From positions 160,622,971 to 160,686,970 of the forward strand of contig NC_081411.1 of NCBI RefSeq assembly GCF_030272615.1: a stretch of DNA of 64,000 bases. The letters run 5' to 3'. Shown one piece after another: positions 1 to 11,997 of this stretch. The notes below the pieces were generated by a model that ran no database searches, was not told the DNA's origin, and saw only the letters and a list, made by a program, of their open reading frames with translations. Numbering within the stretch: the stretch's first letter is position 1; every line of letters starts with the position of its first letter. Position numbers and translations under genes: made by a program. The DNA comes from Cryptomeria japonica (lineage: Eukaryota > Streptophyta > Pinopsida > Cupressales > Cupressaceae).

Positions 1-1380
1 TGTTCAAAGGGGTAGTCCACACAACCACATGACCTCTTGGTGCAAGTTATGGAGTCATAAGGAATGAATCAACTTCCCAAGGTAGGTTCCATGGTTCTTT
101 ATCTCACAAGGTCCCTCAAGCCAATGCCTTTGCTCTCAGATCATTGAGAAAAGTGACTTAGGGATGACTAATGCAAGAATGAGGGATGCTTTAGATTGAT
201 TTTAATATGAAATGCATCTTATTTATGCATGATTCTATGAATGAGTTAAACCAGTTTATAAGATGACAAGATTAGTAGCAATACTATCCTAACATGCTAT
301 ACTAGTTGATGATTTAAACTAATAATAATAGAATTACTCTAAAATGCTTACTACACTAATTCCTATTATAAAGAGAGGCTAGATGTATTGATAAAATTGA
401 GCATAAGTGAGATACTAAAAGTTTGGATGATCCTTGAAATGGAGGAATGAGAGCTCTATTTATAGGGAAAATAGGGCAATGGAAGGTCAGGATCGAAAGA
501 GTTAATCAAGGGTCAGGATTGAAAGTTATCAATCCATGTTTGCGATTCTCACCAATGAAATGGTGACAATTGTCAACATAAGGCTGGTTGAGAGGAGGTG
601 TAAGAAGCATTAAATGTTTGAGAAGACCTCATGGTTACCCTAGGACGTAAGGGTTAAGGTTAGGTTAGGGTTATCCAATGGATAAAGCTTTTACCCAAAG
701 CATAAACTCTTGTACAAAGGTTAAAGGGATAACTATGGTCAAAGCAATGAATGCTTGATGAGACCCCTAGGTTAGAAGAAGGTTAAGTTAGGCAAAAAGT
801 CTCTAACCATGCTACTAAGGGTTAGTTAACCATTAACGGTTTGAAGACTTTGGGGAGAAATTTGTAAGAGTCCTTCCAAATTTGGGGGGAATCAACAAGT
901 TATCTTGTTGAATGGATAAAGGCTTTAATGTTTTTAGAAGACTTTACTCCAAATTTGAGAAGTGACTTCCTCAAATTTAGGGAAAAGGGATAAATGAATG
1001 GTTTAGGTTAATTGATTAAGATTAGAGGGATTCCAGAAGAGTCTAGAAAGAGGGTTAGGAGATAAGTGGGAGATCTAGGAAAATGCAAGTGGGTGAGGGA
1101 TAATAGGATTTATTTGAAATAAATAACTTTATTTCAATTTGGTTGCAAGTTGAGGTTTTAAATAAATTAAATTTATTTAATTGGGATGAACTGTTTAATT
1201 AAATGTAAATTTAATTAAAAGTAGAGAGAGGGAAATTTAATTAAATAAAATGATTTATTCAATTAAATGGTAGAAAGAGGTTAAATAAATTTAAATAAAT
1301 AAATTGAATAATTTATTTAATTAAATAGAAGAGTGTAGGTGATTTAATTAAATTAGATTTAACTAAAATAGAGGAATGAG
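1..1380 (-). repeat. Old Gypsy-type LTR remnant (partial)
   Basis: No coding potential is visible. The stretch has a TATA box on the minus strand (CTATAAATAG, 456-465) and a 1100-1380 tail of alternating AATTAAAT/AATAAAT blocks. The same style of tail occurs in the well-defined Gypsy LTRs at 30085-30915 and 44211-45028, which also share a short TTTGCTCTCAGAT-like stretch (near 130 here). I infer a diverged, truncated LTR of a related minus-strand element. Both its ends are lost, at the window edge and at the Copia-type LTR that follows. The family assignment rests on style and short matches only. Confidence 0.4.
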
Positions 1381-1386
1381 AATAAA

Positions 1387-1675
1387 ATGAACATTAAATA
1401 TTCATTTAGGAATATGGTCATTTTTATACGTCTACACAAGTATATAGATATTGTGGGTATCAACACCACTGTGGTTTTTCCCTTTACAAGGTTTTCCATG
1501 TATAAATATTGGTGTTATTGTATTGCTTCTTTATGTGTTGGTTGGTTTGTGCACTTTAATTTTACTTTTTGTTAAATGGTTCATAAGTAATAAGTTCACA
1601 AATTTTTTTACTAGTAGAACACTGATTCATCCCCCCCCCCCCCCTTGTCAGTGTTCCTTGATTCCAACATATACA
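1387..1675 (+). repeat. Copia-type LTR end, plus orientation
   Basis: The 3' part of an LTR ends in CCAACA at about 1675. It is followed by a degenerate initiator-Met tRNA primer site (the ATCTGAGCTAAAG portion at 1677-1690). Conceptual translation of this stretch (KYIDIVGINTTVVFPFTR) resembles that of the reverse complement of 3889-4165 (KYINIVGLSPTMDFPLTG), so the two are related LTR ends facing each other. It holds a 15-base C run near 1630. The 5' boundary is not visible, and no matching plus-strand internal region follows. Confidence 0.5.
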
Positions 1676-1681
1676 TCTGAG

Positions 1682-3830
1682 CTAAAGAGGGAATACTCTT
1701 ATAAGCTCCAGAATATCATTAATTATCATTGCCCATTTATCAAATTTTGATCCTGTTGCATTGTTTACAATGTCATTCTTCACAACCTTTAGGGATGGTA
1801 GTTCTCCAGTTGCACATAATCCTGTCACATTTTGAATGACTGTCTTGGTGATTTTGTGGGGCTTATCCAGCCATATTAATTTTTCATGAACTTGGCTCAA
1901 GATAAATCAGATCCATTCATATTCATAGAACATCAAAAACCTAACAAATTGTGCAAAACCCTTGTTCTCCAATTCTCAGAATTCTAATTTCAACACCGAA
2001 CTTTTATCTGCTAGCTGATTATTTTATAGATTCAACATTTGCACGCTATGCAATTCCTGAATGCAGTAGTGTGTATATACCCTAATATCTTCAATATGCA
2101 GTACTCTATAGGGCAGTGCTGAAAACACACTCTTAGGATCATCTTCCATTGAGATGAATGGATGATTCTTAAAGTTCAGATGCACACAATTAGTAATTTT
2201 AACAGCCAAAGGAGTTGCAGTACCAAATGTAGCCATCTTATTGAATTCAAATTTCAAACTTCAATTGAAAAGAGGTTTCACTATTAAATACCTTTCAACT
2301 GAATGCAAGCTCGCACACCAAATCTAGATATCGCTCAAAATCTTTGCTAATTCTCCTTCACTGTGCTCTTTTGCTCTCTTTCTTTGAATGCAAAGTGAGA
2401 AATGAATGGATAATTCACCTTTTATCCCTTGCATACCTAACTTTTCATTGCAATAAATGCACTTAACCCTACTACTTCCAAATATTCTGCATTTCATAGA
2501 GATCATCTATGGATCATCATGTTTGATAATAAACTTTTGGAAATTCATCTATGACCATCACACACATCTCTGCAATGTACCAGAATAAGGTACAAATCTC
2601 TAACAAGGGGTTTGAAATATTTTCATGAAAACCTCCCCCTAAGGTCGGATGCCTTACCTTAGTTATATGATGAGGTTCCAACACCGAAATTAGGTGCAGA
2701 CCCATTCACTACATTATCATCACTCTTCTTCACCCAAGTATTCTTCATCTGCTCTCTAATGTCTTCAAATTTTTCTTTGGCTTTCTCATTCGTCTTTACA
2801 TTCTTTCTCTTGTCTTCTAGACCTCTCCTATTCACATTTCAACTTCTGCAATATTTAGCAATGTGACCAGATTTGTTGCAAGCATAGGAAACAACATTTC
2901 CTTGTATAGGTTTGAAGTTCATCTGGTTTCCCCTTGATCTGCACTGGTTAACAACATGTCCAAACCTACCACATGCATAAAATCTGACATTTCTCCTATT
3001 CTGAAAAGTTATTTATCATACTTTTGCTTACATTTGACTTAAGACCATACTTATTACATTTGAAACATTGACCAGTAAAAGATGCACCATTATTGTTCCT
3101 CCTATTTCTGCACTGACTAGCCATATGGACAAATTTACTGCAAACAAAATAGTTATCATTGATTTTATGAGCATTAGGTTGCCTTACTGGAGGCTTTCTT
3201 AAAGTGTTATTTTGTTATGCTGATTTGGAGTTTACACCCTTCTCATATCCAAGACCTTGTGTATCATTAGTATCCTTTTGACTTGCAAGCATCTCATCTA
3301 TCTTGGCTAAGCTACTTCTAAATTTTTCCTTATACTCATTTGCAACTTCAAGATCATATTTAAGAAAATGGATTTTCTTTCCAAGATCTTCCTTGGTTTC
3401 ATGCAATTCTTGCTTCAATTGATCATTCTCATTCAAAAGTCCGCAACATTCTTTAGATTTGTCTTTCAAGGATCGAACAACCAATTCCTCATTTTTCTTC
3501 CTTTCTTCAATCTCCCTTGTCAACTTCATCACAATGGCTTCCATCTCATTATTTTGAACTGCATTAGCTCTAGCAAGTCTGTCACATTCTTCTATCTTTT
3601 CCTTCATGACTGCTTTATCAATGCCTTGACTTTCTTTCTCTTGAAGCTGATCAACAAGCTCCTTTCTCTTTTCGTTGCACTTACTCAGTTTCTCCTTTAA
3701 TGTGTGAATGAAATTTTTAGTATCCTTGAGATTTATTTTAAATTCCTTGACTTTGGCTTTCGACTAATCGAGATCATCAAGTGCAACTAGTAGCTATTGT
3801 CTAAGACCGTTGGAATCCATTAAGACGCCT
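1682..3830 (-). pseudogene. Decayed LTR-retrotransposon gag-like region
   Basis: Read on the minus strand from the primer site at 3886. First comes a charged coiled-coil segment (3607-3215: heptad-like E/K/L-rich, for example ECCGLLNENDQLKQELHETK). Then come at least three CCHC-type zinc knuckles: CSKFVHMASQC near 3130, ACGRFGHVVNQC near 2955 and CNKSGHIAKYC near 2880 (first Cys of some units lost). Further down are a fragment containing GTATPLAVKITN (2257-2024) and one containing LDKPHKITKTVIQNVTGLCA (1900-1682). Frames are broken by stops and shifts throughout. Multiple knuckles after a coiled coil fit the nucleic-acid-binding part of a plant Copia-type gag. The two downstream pieces look like conserved protein of the same element, but I cannot name their domain. 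Confidence 0.5.
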
Positions 3831-3874
3831 TCCTAGATCTTCCTCGAGCTGTTAGGCATCTTCCAAGAAACTTA

Positions 3875-3886
3875 GCTCTAATACCA
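3875..3886 (-). other. Primer binding site (initiator-Met tRNA)
   Basis: On the minus strand the sequence TGGTATTAGAGC differs by one base from the common plant primer site TGGTATCAGAGC. It lies 2 bases inside the LTR that ends in CAACA at 3889, the expected spacing for a Copia-type element. Confidence 0.65.
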
Positions 3887-3888
3887 AT

Positions 3889-4165
3889 TGTTGAAATCAA
3901 GGGAACACTGAGAGGGGGGTGAACTAGTTTTCAATGATTTTAACTTCAATAACCTGATCTTTTAACCACTTAATGCAAATGAAGAAAAGTAAAGTGTAAA
4001 AACACAAAGCCATGATCAACAACACCATAACAGCAAGATTTTATTTTACGTTGAAACCCGGTTAAGGGAAAATCCATAGTGGGACTTAGACCCACAATAT
4101 TAATATACTTTATTAGAAGTATAAAAATATTACAAAAGAGCAATGCACATGCATTCAAGCACACC
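3889..4165 (-). repeat. Copia-type 5' LTR end, minus orientation
   Basis: On the plus strand the LTR begins TGTTGAAATCAAGGG at 3889, directly next to the primer site, so it is the 5' LTR of the minus-strand gag remnant. Similarity to the opposite-facing LTR at 1387-1675 is recognisable to about 4165. The true outer end, perhaps near 4430, is not clear. No second LTR copy in the same orientation is visible in the window. Confidence 0.5.
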
Positions 4166-5030
4166 GCCTAGAGCTCATTGCTCAATACAAGTAAGGGCTA
4201 TAACTCGGAAGGCTCACTGCCTTACCGAATGATTATACAAGACATAAGAGCATTTGAACTATTTAATAACATCAACAAATGCTTGAGTATAATTTTGGCT
4301 AAGCACAAACACATGATCACACTTTGCTTTGCTAATATGCTCTATTCTAATATTTTGAATTATATCAAACAACAATATTCCAACCGCGCATGTGAAGCTG
4401 CACACAATAGCTCATACACACTTCACACATAACCATCGATCTACCAAATGATTAAATAAATCGATCTAATATATCCGTAACATCAAATTAGATCAATGCC
4501 ATGTCAGCCAAAAAACCACATAACACACAAATGAAGCGTGTTTCCCAAGTCAGCTCAATTTGATCCAAAAATAATCAAGTAGACCAAAACAAAATGTCTG
4601 CAGACTTCCCATATGTTGGCTCAACAACCTCAAACACACAAACAACTGCCAAAATCATTCTGCATGATCCACACATAATCTTCACACACTACTACCAATG
4701 ACCATTGTTCTACCAGAAAACCGTCTCCCAAATATTTCAACTCACTCAAAACTTATCACGAAAGGCCTCAAACCTAAACTAATGCATATCACACAACCAT
4801 AATTCTTCTCTAAGATCCACAACATAAAATACTCAACACAACTAAATCAACAACCACAACACTCTACATTCTATCGGATGACCTGTTCTTCTCACAGAAC
4901 CTTATCCGACCTCAATCATGAACTATAGATTGGATATCTAACTCAAGTTGCCATCAATGACATCTGATCATCAATGCAATGTCTCTTGCTAATAGGTTAG
5001 ACAAGAGATGTTTGATAAACTTTGATATAT
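4166..5030. other. No gene recognised
   Basis: Sequence of moderate AT content, rich in CACACA/ACAACC runs, with only short chance reading frames. Its first 250 bases are probably the outer part of the LTR at 3889. Confidence 0.4.
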
Positions 5031-5031
5031 C

Positions 5032-6275
5032 ATGCATGCTTCAATAAATGAGGATTTTGTGAGGAATGAGGTTTCCATATTTATTGAAGACTCTAAAGAT
5101 ACACAACCCTCATTCATTGAATACTTTAAGGGACAATGGTCTAATATATTGATTATGTGTTCTAGATGTTATCATACACTAAAGCATGTAGGGAAAGAGA
5201 CAAATGGTCAATAGAGTCCTACCATTCACACCTAAAAAGATGATCCTTAAAAATAGTTGAGTGTGGTACAAATTGTTGTATTGATTGGTTGGTACTTCAG
5301 CTAACAACACATGTTTATGTCTATTATTGGTGGGTGCAAATCAGCAAGAAATATGGTTTCTATAGGAACTTTTAAATTGAGAAGAATGAAAATACATCTT
5401 TGGTTCGAGCCTTGATAATTCCAGATGACCATGTTACATACAATGGTATTGATGACAGTATAACATGGGTGAGAAGTGAAAGAAATCCTTGGTTTTTATA
5501 TGAGGTGCATAGCTCATCACCTAATCTATGTATGTACTCTTGAAACTTCTCAATACAAGGATGTATGTGCAAGCATGTCATCAAGGTGACATTGATGAGG
5601 GAGAGACAACATTTATCTAACAATATTTTGCACATAGACCTTGATAATCTTGCTACTATAGTTGACTCTATAGAAGAAGGATGCACCACTAGTGTCTCTA
5701 ATGATTTGTTTGACTAAACATAATTTTTTATTCTATTGGTATATCATTCTTTACAAAGCATATGTTTTAAATGTGTTGGAATGTCATTGTAGGCAATTAT
5801 GAATTTGATGGGATTGGAGGTGACAAAAATTGTCAACTCTTAGAGGATCATTTTGTACATACACAGGTGACATTATAACTACATTTTGATCATTCCAATT
5901 CTTGTTAGTTTGATTTTTAATTTCTAAAATATGTTTATTTTTTTGTAGACCATTGACAATAGTGGTGAAATGCAATGACAAAAATAAAGTTACAAATAGT
6001 AGATGAGGTTCGGGGAATTTTGACTAATACTTTTGATTTGGAAAACTTACTTTCATTCATAAGAATTTAAATGACTTGTCAAACAAGGTCAAAAGTAGAC
6101 AAGTGTGGTCTCAAATTGGATTAGACCATCCAAGTGTGCATCCATTTCGACCTATACAAGACGGATTTAGTCACACTCTTTGTCGACAAAGAGACTTGAT
6201 TGAATTTAGGAATGTGAGGAGAAGACCAAGTATCTCCAACAAAACACTTGTTTCCATAGATGCCAGAAAATCTTA
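5032..6275 (+). pseudogene. Mutator-like (MULE) transposase remnant with SWIM finger
   Basis: The plus strand reads SRCYHTLKHVGKETNGQ, then after a stop IESYHSHLKR near 5215, then DDHVTYNGIDDSITWVRSER near 5425-5490, then CMCKHVIKV near 5566-5592. The last motif is the C-x-C...C-x-H core of a SWIM zinc finger, which lies C-terminal to the catalytic domain in MULE/FAR1-type transposases. The catalytic DDE region upstream is absent, so this is only the 3' part. A likely intron (CACAG/GTGACA at about 5869 to TTTTTTGTAG at about 5949) separates ...EDHFVHTQ from TIDNSGEMQ. Several stops and at least one missing stretch show that it is dead. Assignment to the family is firm at the SWIM motif and weaker after 5800. 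Confidence 0.6.
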
Positions 6276-7745
6276 AGCGTCAAAATTGGTTTGATGATCT
6301 TGATAGGGCAAATAAATGAGACAAGGATCACACTCAGTACAATGAACATAATTTTGACATGGTTGATACCATACACTTTGGGAGCATGCAAGATACTACT
6401 GCAAGCACACAAGCTTTTATTAAAAACTCATAGGATTCTATTATCACACTTGTTTAGTTGTGTACCATAAGCATTTTTAAGATGTTGGAATGCTAAAATG
6501 TTAATTTAGGAATGTTACAAACATAATTGGAATGTTGGTAAATATCCAATTAGTCAAATTGGAGGATGTGGAAAATTATTATAGTGAATTAGAACCTATG
6601 TACGAGTTTTAATTTTTTATTTTTTTAACGTATGAAAATATTAGTCCTCTCAAACTTATAGAAGTGATTTATGACTATATTTAATGCACATGACTATATT
6701 AGCTTGAGGTCTTATCTAGGTATAGATTCTATATTATCACTATGTAATATATACATGTATCATATGACAAAGCTCAAGATTAAGGTAAGGATATAAGAGG
6801 TAATGTTAATTGATGCAAGAGCATATATATTAAGATTAAAGGGTGCATGGACTTGTTAACTTTTAAATACTTTAGGTTCATGATTATTTGTTCATTTAGG
6901 AAGTCTTAGAAATATATTTATTAAAATTCTCTTAGTGATGTTGTAGAGTATTTTTACTATTGTAAAGAGTTCGCTTAGTGATATTGTAAAGAGTATTTCC
7001 ACTATTGTTCATTATATTCTTGATATAATTTGCATGTAAAACATTCTTGAAGAAATAATCAATAGTTTGCACATATTTTTAACAACATTTATCAAAGGTT
7101 CAAAATCTAAAAAACTTTATGATAGTACACATTTGGTTAATGTTTGGTAGCATAGACATGCATGGTTTTAAAAAAAATTGACAACATATATCTTTCCGTA
7201 TAGTAAAAATGTGAAGGCTAATAACTATTTCAATATAGATAAATAAGATACCATATTTAAAATGCATGCATGGGTATCTAGTTGGTTGTCCAATTATCAC
7301 AAGCATCTTCCATGGAATGTGCTCCTTTTTTATAGAGGAGTAAAGCATCTCTTATTGATTGAGGGACAAGATAGTGAATAGAAATAACATAAATGGGCCA
7401 AGGACCAGTCAAACGGAATCAAGTTTGATTAATTTATCAAAAATTAGGGTGCATTATGTCATCCATTATTCAAGTTGTTACATGCATGCACTAGGAGATG
7501 CCTAACTTGGATGCTATGAAGTCTAATGTGCTAATAAAGTGTAGGCTATTACTTATGATAGTGATAATAAAGAGTTGTTACCAACATCATTGTCACACAA
7601 CAATGATCAAGACTAGTGGTGATAGGAGGGGACATCTTGTATGGAAGTGTTCAAACACTGTTTAGTTATGATGAAATTTTTTATGAAATATTATTTTACA
7701 AATGTTTACAAACTATTTACTTAGTGTATTCATAACAAAATTCAA
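6276..7745. other. AT-rich, no gene recognised
   Basis: Only short frames with no recognisable motif. A short direct repeat occurs near 6950-7000 (AAAGAGT...GTGATATTGTA twice). Nothing here can be assigned to an element. Confidence 0.4.
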
Positions 7746-7749
7746 TTTT

Positions 7750-9080
7750 GAATGAAAGGATTTACAAATGTTGTTGTAATAGTATTTATGCTTTGATGGA
7801 TGTCCACAACTTGTCCCAAAGCTCTCATTTTAGCATAGGTAGGAAGGATACTCGCAAAGGTTGTGGAAAGTGGCATTACACCTACCATTTGTATTTACTT
7901 GAAAATTGTAACAACCCTTTTAATAAATAATTTTTGTTCATATCCTAGCATTAGTTCAAACAATTCACTTTCTTTGACTATTCTTCCATATTTTATATTT
8001 CCGACTATAATATCTGACAAAAACCCTTTTCCATTGTGCTTTGATGGATATCCATGCCCTGTTGCACAAGTAGGGCTGATATTGGCAAGGTTGTAGAATT
8101 CATCTTTACACTTGCTATGCTTCCCCATTATGCATACATGTCTACTTAAGTAGTTCAGCCACAATATTTGATAAAATTACCTATAATATATAAAAAAAAT
8201 CTCCCTTCCACTATACTTTCATGGATGTCCATACCCTATTCCAAAGCTTCCATTTTGGCACAGCTAGGGAGGATGCTGGCAAATCCTGTGGAGTATGGTT
8301 TTATACTTGCTAGTTACATTTACATGAAAATTTCATCAACCCTTTTAATAAATCAATTTTGTGTATATCCCGCAATCATGAAATTCCATGAGATGACATC
8401 TCTCAGGCATTTTGTCAACCTATTCAGGTATCTTGTCTATTCTTCCATATTTTGGATACATGTTCTACCAAAGCATTTCCAGCCATAATATCTAAAAAAA
8501 ATCCACAAAAAAACCCTCTTTCCATTATGTTAAATGATGGATGTCCATGTCTTCTTCCAATCTCCCATTTTGGCATATAGGAAAAAAGTATGCTGGCAAA
8601 GGTTGTGGAATTTGGCTTAACCTCTGCTATGCTTCCAAATTTTCTATACGTGTCTTCCTAGGCAGTTCAGCCAAAACCTTTGACAAAGTTCTTCCATCCT
8701 TTACCTACAATATATATGAAAAAATCCCCTTTCCACTATCCTATTTTGCCACAAGTAGGGAGGATACTTAGCACAAGTTGTGAAATGTGGTTTTACACCT
8801 GCCAATTACATTTACTTGAAAGTTTCAATAGCCATTTTAATAAATCAATTTTGTGCATATCTTGCAATCATGGAATTCCATTAGATGACACCTCTAAGGC
8901 ATTTTGTCAAACTATTTATGTGTCATGTCTATCCTTCCATATTTTGCATATATGTCTACCAAAGCATTTCCCTCTGTAATAGCTAACAAAAAACCTCTTT
9001 CCATTATGATTTGATGAATATCCATACCCTATTACAAAGCTCCCATTTGGCCAAAGGTTATGGAATTTGGATTTAGAGTC
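7750..9080 (-). pseudogene. Pentatricopeptide repeat (PPR) pseudogene
   Basis: The minus strand carries several decayed units of the plant PPR pattern. Motifs include ALVDIYAKYGRIDM near 8955, VKPNSTTFASIL near 8600, ASIKPYSTGFASILPSCAKM near 8275, QGMDIHQSTMEKGF near 8050 and GFLSDIIVGN near 8020. The recurring plus-strand phrase GATGGATGTCCAT (or a close variant) at about 7793, 8041, 8219, 8535 and 9014 is the antisense of the MDIH part of each unit. Live members of the family are organelle-targeted RNA-binding proteins acting in RNA editing or processing, with units of about 35 residues often in triplets of about 100. Here every unit has stops and frameshifts, and no start, E or DYW domain is visible. 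It is a dead gene or a captured fragment. Confidence 0.75.
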
Positions 9081-9214
9081 TTCGAGTAATTATGTCAATA
9101 GTTAAATAATCCATTTTCTTTGTCTATGTTTTTATGTCTATTCGGGCAGTTACACATGCATTGTTAACACCTTGTCTTTGCAAGCATGGGTAGTTACAAA
9201 TGAATTTTATATCC

Positions 9215-9985
9215 CTTCAGATTTTGCATATGTTTGTGTGGGCAATTAATATGCTTTGTCTATGTTTCCACTTTTTGTGCATTGTATATCCTTCAAAAAT
9301 TTTAAGAATGTCTATGATACACAACCCTCCTTTATCTTTTGGTTGAAAACAATACAACCGAGAGGTGGCAGGGGAACCATTTTTATTACTCCATTTGGCC
9401 AAAATGAAGTTAAGTTGATTGTAAGAAGACTTGGAATGAAGTCAACAAGACAAAATATAAACATTTCTAGCAAGAATAATCTTTTTGGCAATTTGGATAT
9501 GTCATTATGAAAGGAAATGGTTGGACCAATGAAAAATAAATAAATAAAATCGATCATGAATCAACTATGCATGTCCTTAAGAGACATTCCAATGTCAAAG
9601 GATATTCCTAAGTATCTTGAAATAGAACCATATTTAACTTCTCTCTAATCCATATGAATCCAAAGAGGTGTAGGAGAAGTTCAAGTCATGAGGTATTCAC
9701 TCTTGTGCATAGCCAATTTGGAACCTAATATTGTGAAAAATAGATTTATGATGTTCTATCCAAAGTATGGGTATTTAAAAAGTCAAAGTTCTGAATGAAC
9801 AACATACTACCATCAACAAAGGGTGAGTTAAGATTAATTGAGCCTCCTAGTAAGGAGATACAATTTATGAGATTGGCAGAGAGGACATGCTAAAAAAACA
9901 TGATGGTCATACACTCAAATCTCCTAGGAATGTACTTGAAGCTTTGGAGAATGGATAAAATAGGCTATTATGTCTTGTTACTTGA
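9215..9985 (-). pseudogene. LINE reverse-transcriptase fragment
   Basis: The minus strand reads LGSKLAMHKSEYLMT near 9740-9690, EVKYGSISRYLGISFDIGMS near 9650-9590, then a segment containing IKMVPLPPLGCIVFNQKIKE and GCVSIIDILKIFE (9400-9300). This is the order seen C-terminal to the catalytic FADD/YADD box in plant L1-type ORF2: a short loop with NKSE-like residues, the RYLG box, then the ..W..V..PK..GGLG..D segment. The catalytic box itself is not preserved, and frameshifts and stops separate the pieces. It is clearly a different, older copy from the intact LINE at 12734. Confidence 0.65.
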
Positions 9986-11160
9986 TCTCTTTTTTTTTGG
10001 TACTTGAGGAAGATATTTTAAGTGAATTTCATTAAATATTTCTAGTCACTAGGTAGTTTTAGAATTTTCCTTATTATAAATCTGGTGGAATAAACTTACT
10101 AACTATCATAATCAACTATTGGCCCTTAGTCTTTCTAGATGTAATTACTGTTTATTTAAGAAAGGGATTAGAAAATTTAAGAATATTTAGAATTTTAATA
10201 TTTTGATCGAGCTTCACAAAAAACTATGAAATAGAATTATGGGTTGAGCAATAAGTACAAATAGTTGATAATATTTGTGTAGTTTATAGTATCAATAGAG
10301 CTCTATATGAAATTGTGTACTCCTAGAAAATATAATCTTTGTAAGGATTTGGAGATGACCATTTTTTAGTCAATTAATTATATTTTATTAAATAAACTTT
10401 ATATTTATATCCTTTTTTCATTTGTGTCTTACTCCTTGTCTCAATCATAAGCAGAAGTGCAAATTTAGTTCTGAATTTTATATTTGATATTTTATTTTTA
10501 TTGAAAGTAGGTCATCCGCACTAAAATATAAGGTTCATTATCTTGTAAATGTAAAATGCTAAAATTTATTTAAAATTTATGAAAAAAATAAATGCACTAG
10601 AGAAAAGAGTCTGTGTCAAGATGATATAATTCTTTTCAAATTTGGATAAATAATTAAGAAAAAAGGTGACACCAAATGGAAAAAGTTATATTTCAGCACA
10701 TGCAACTTTTCAAATTTATTGAAAAATATATATAGATAAAAAATAGTTTAAAATACATTTTTGCACTAAAGTTTCAAGTTATCAATATACACAAAAAAGA
10801 TGAAGAAAAAAAGGTAAAATTTATTATATAAAGTGTGATGTCTTGTGTAACTTCAATTTCAACATTTAATCAGCAACTAAATTATAGTGTTTTCTTTATA
10901 AGAAAGTATATTCAAATATTTTTTATAAAAATTACAAACATAAAATGCACAAAAAAATATACATTTTATTAGTTTAGATCATTTCAAAATTGAAAAAATA
11001 TGTTTCACTTTCTATAGATTCAATTTAAAAAGTTGAATCAACATTGACCATTTCCTTTACAAAAGTGTGACACAACTTTGTGATTTTACCCTTCTATGCC
11101 TTCCTTTGCCATGTTGTCATTTTTTGTCGTCTATCATGCTTCCATATGAAAGGTTGTTTG
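9986..11160. other. AT-rich, no gene recognised
   Basis: A/T-rich sequence with homopolymer runs (for example T8 near 9990) and only short frames. Nothing can be assigned. Confidence 0.4.
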
Positions 11161-11164
11161 TGTC

Positions 11165-11700
11165 TAACCAGACCAATTCTATCATGTTCGCCCTCAAAAG
11201 AGGATTTGTGTTGAGGTTGATTTGTCTCAAGATTTAAGGGAAACCATTGATACTCATATTGGGGTTCTTCGCCATTCTCAACAAGTTCTATATATGAATC
11301 TTCCTAACATTTTTTTTCGTTGTCGATTGGCAGAACACAAGATTAAGGATTGTCCACTAGTAGGTCCCAAAGTTACCTCCCCACCAAAGGTTGTTGAGCC
11401 CTCTCAACCCACTCTTGAGGTAGCGAAGAATGAAGAAAAAATATACCACCATTACTCGCAAGGGCAAGTCCTCTTCGAGTAATAGTGAGATTCCTAAAGT
11501 ACAAGAGGCTCTTGATGTTTCACCTCTAGTTTTAAACCCTTTAGACAAGAGGAAAGATATAACTACTAAGGCTTTTGTTTTTCAACCTCTGGTGCAAACC
11601 CCTTAGCCAACTACTACCAATGTTGCTTCAATTAATAGACATTGTAGTTCTCGTAGCTTGCATGGGCATGTGGAGGAAGGCAAAATCATTCCAAAGAAAC
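11165..11700 (+). pseudogene. LINE ORF1 fragment with a zinc knuckle
   Basis: After a shifted start the frame reads EVDLSQDLRETIDTHIGVL, then VLYMNLPNIFFRCRLAEHK and IKDCPLVGPK (11222-11370). The F-x-x-C...AEHK...DC arrangement is a CCHC knuckle with its first Cys replaced by Phe. It is preceded by the beta-strand-like YxNLP phrase typical of the zinc-knuckle part of plant LINE ORF1 (DUF4283-type proteins). A frameshift near 11435 leads into a charged, Ser/Lys-rich tail (to about 11700). Orientation is opposite to the RT fragment at 9215-9985, so the two are not one insertion. Confidence 0.55.
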
Positions 11701-11984
11701 AACAAAATGGGGTGCATGGTTTTTAATTTGCTTGTAACAACAATTATTACTTTGTATAACACCAAAATAAAAAGATTCCAATTTTAAAAATATTAAAAAT
11801 CAATAAATAAAAAGTATTCATTAAAAATACACAACCAAAACAAAAAATCATAATTTAAAAATAAAAAACCCACTAAGTTGAATTAAATAGAAAAATGTCT
11901 ATTATAATTTGTGTTGTCAACACAACAAAGCCATGACGTCAATGTCAATTTCCAATCTATGATGTTATAGACATGTCTAGTGAT

Positions 11985-11993
11985 ATGAATCCA
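11985..11993. repeat. Candidate 9-bp target duplication, left
   Basis: ATGAATCCA, identical to 21867-21875 on the other side of the inverted-ended element. The length fits a Mutator-type insertion, but the terminal bases of the element do not match each other, so chance is not excluded. Confidence 0.35.
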
Positions 11994-11997
11994 CAAC

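Noticed and set aside
4178-4432. 84-codon plus-strand frame
   Set aside because: Lies in or next to an LTR, has no recognisable domain and no context.
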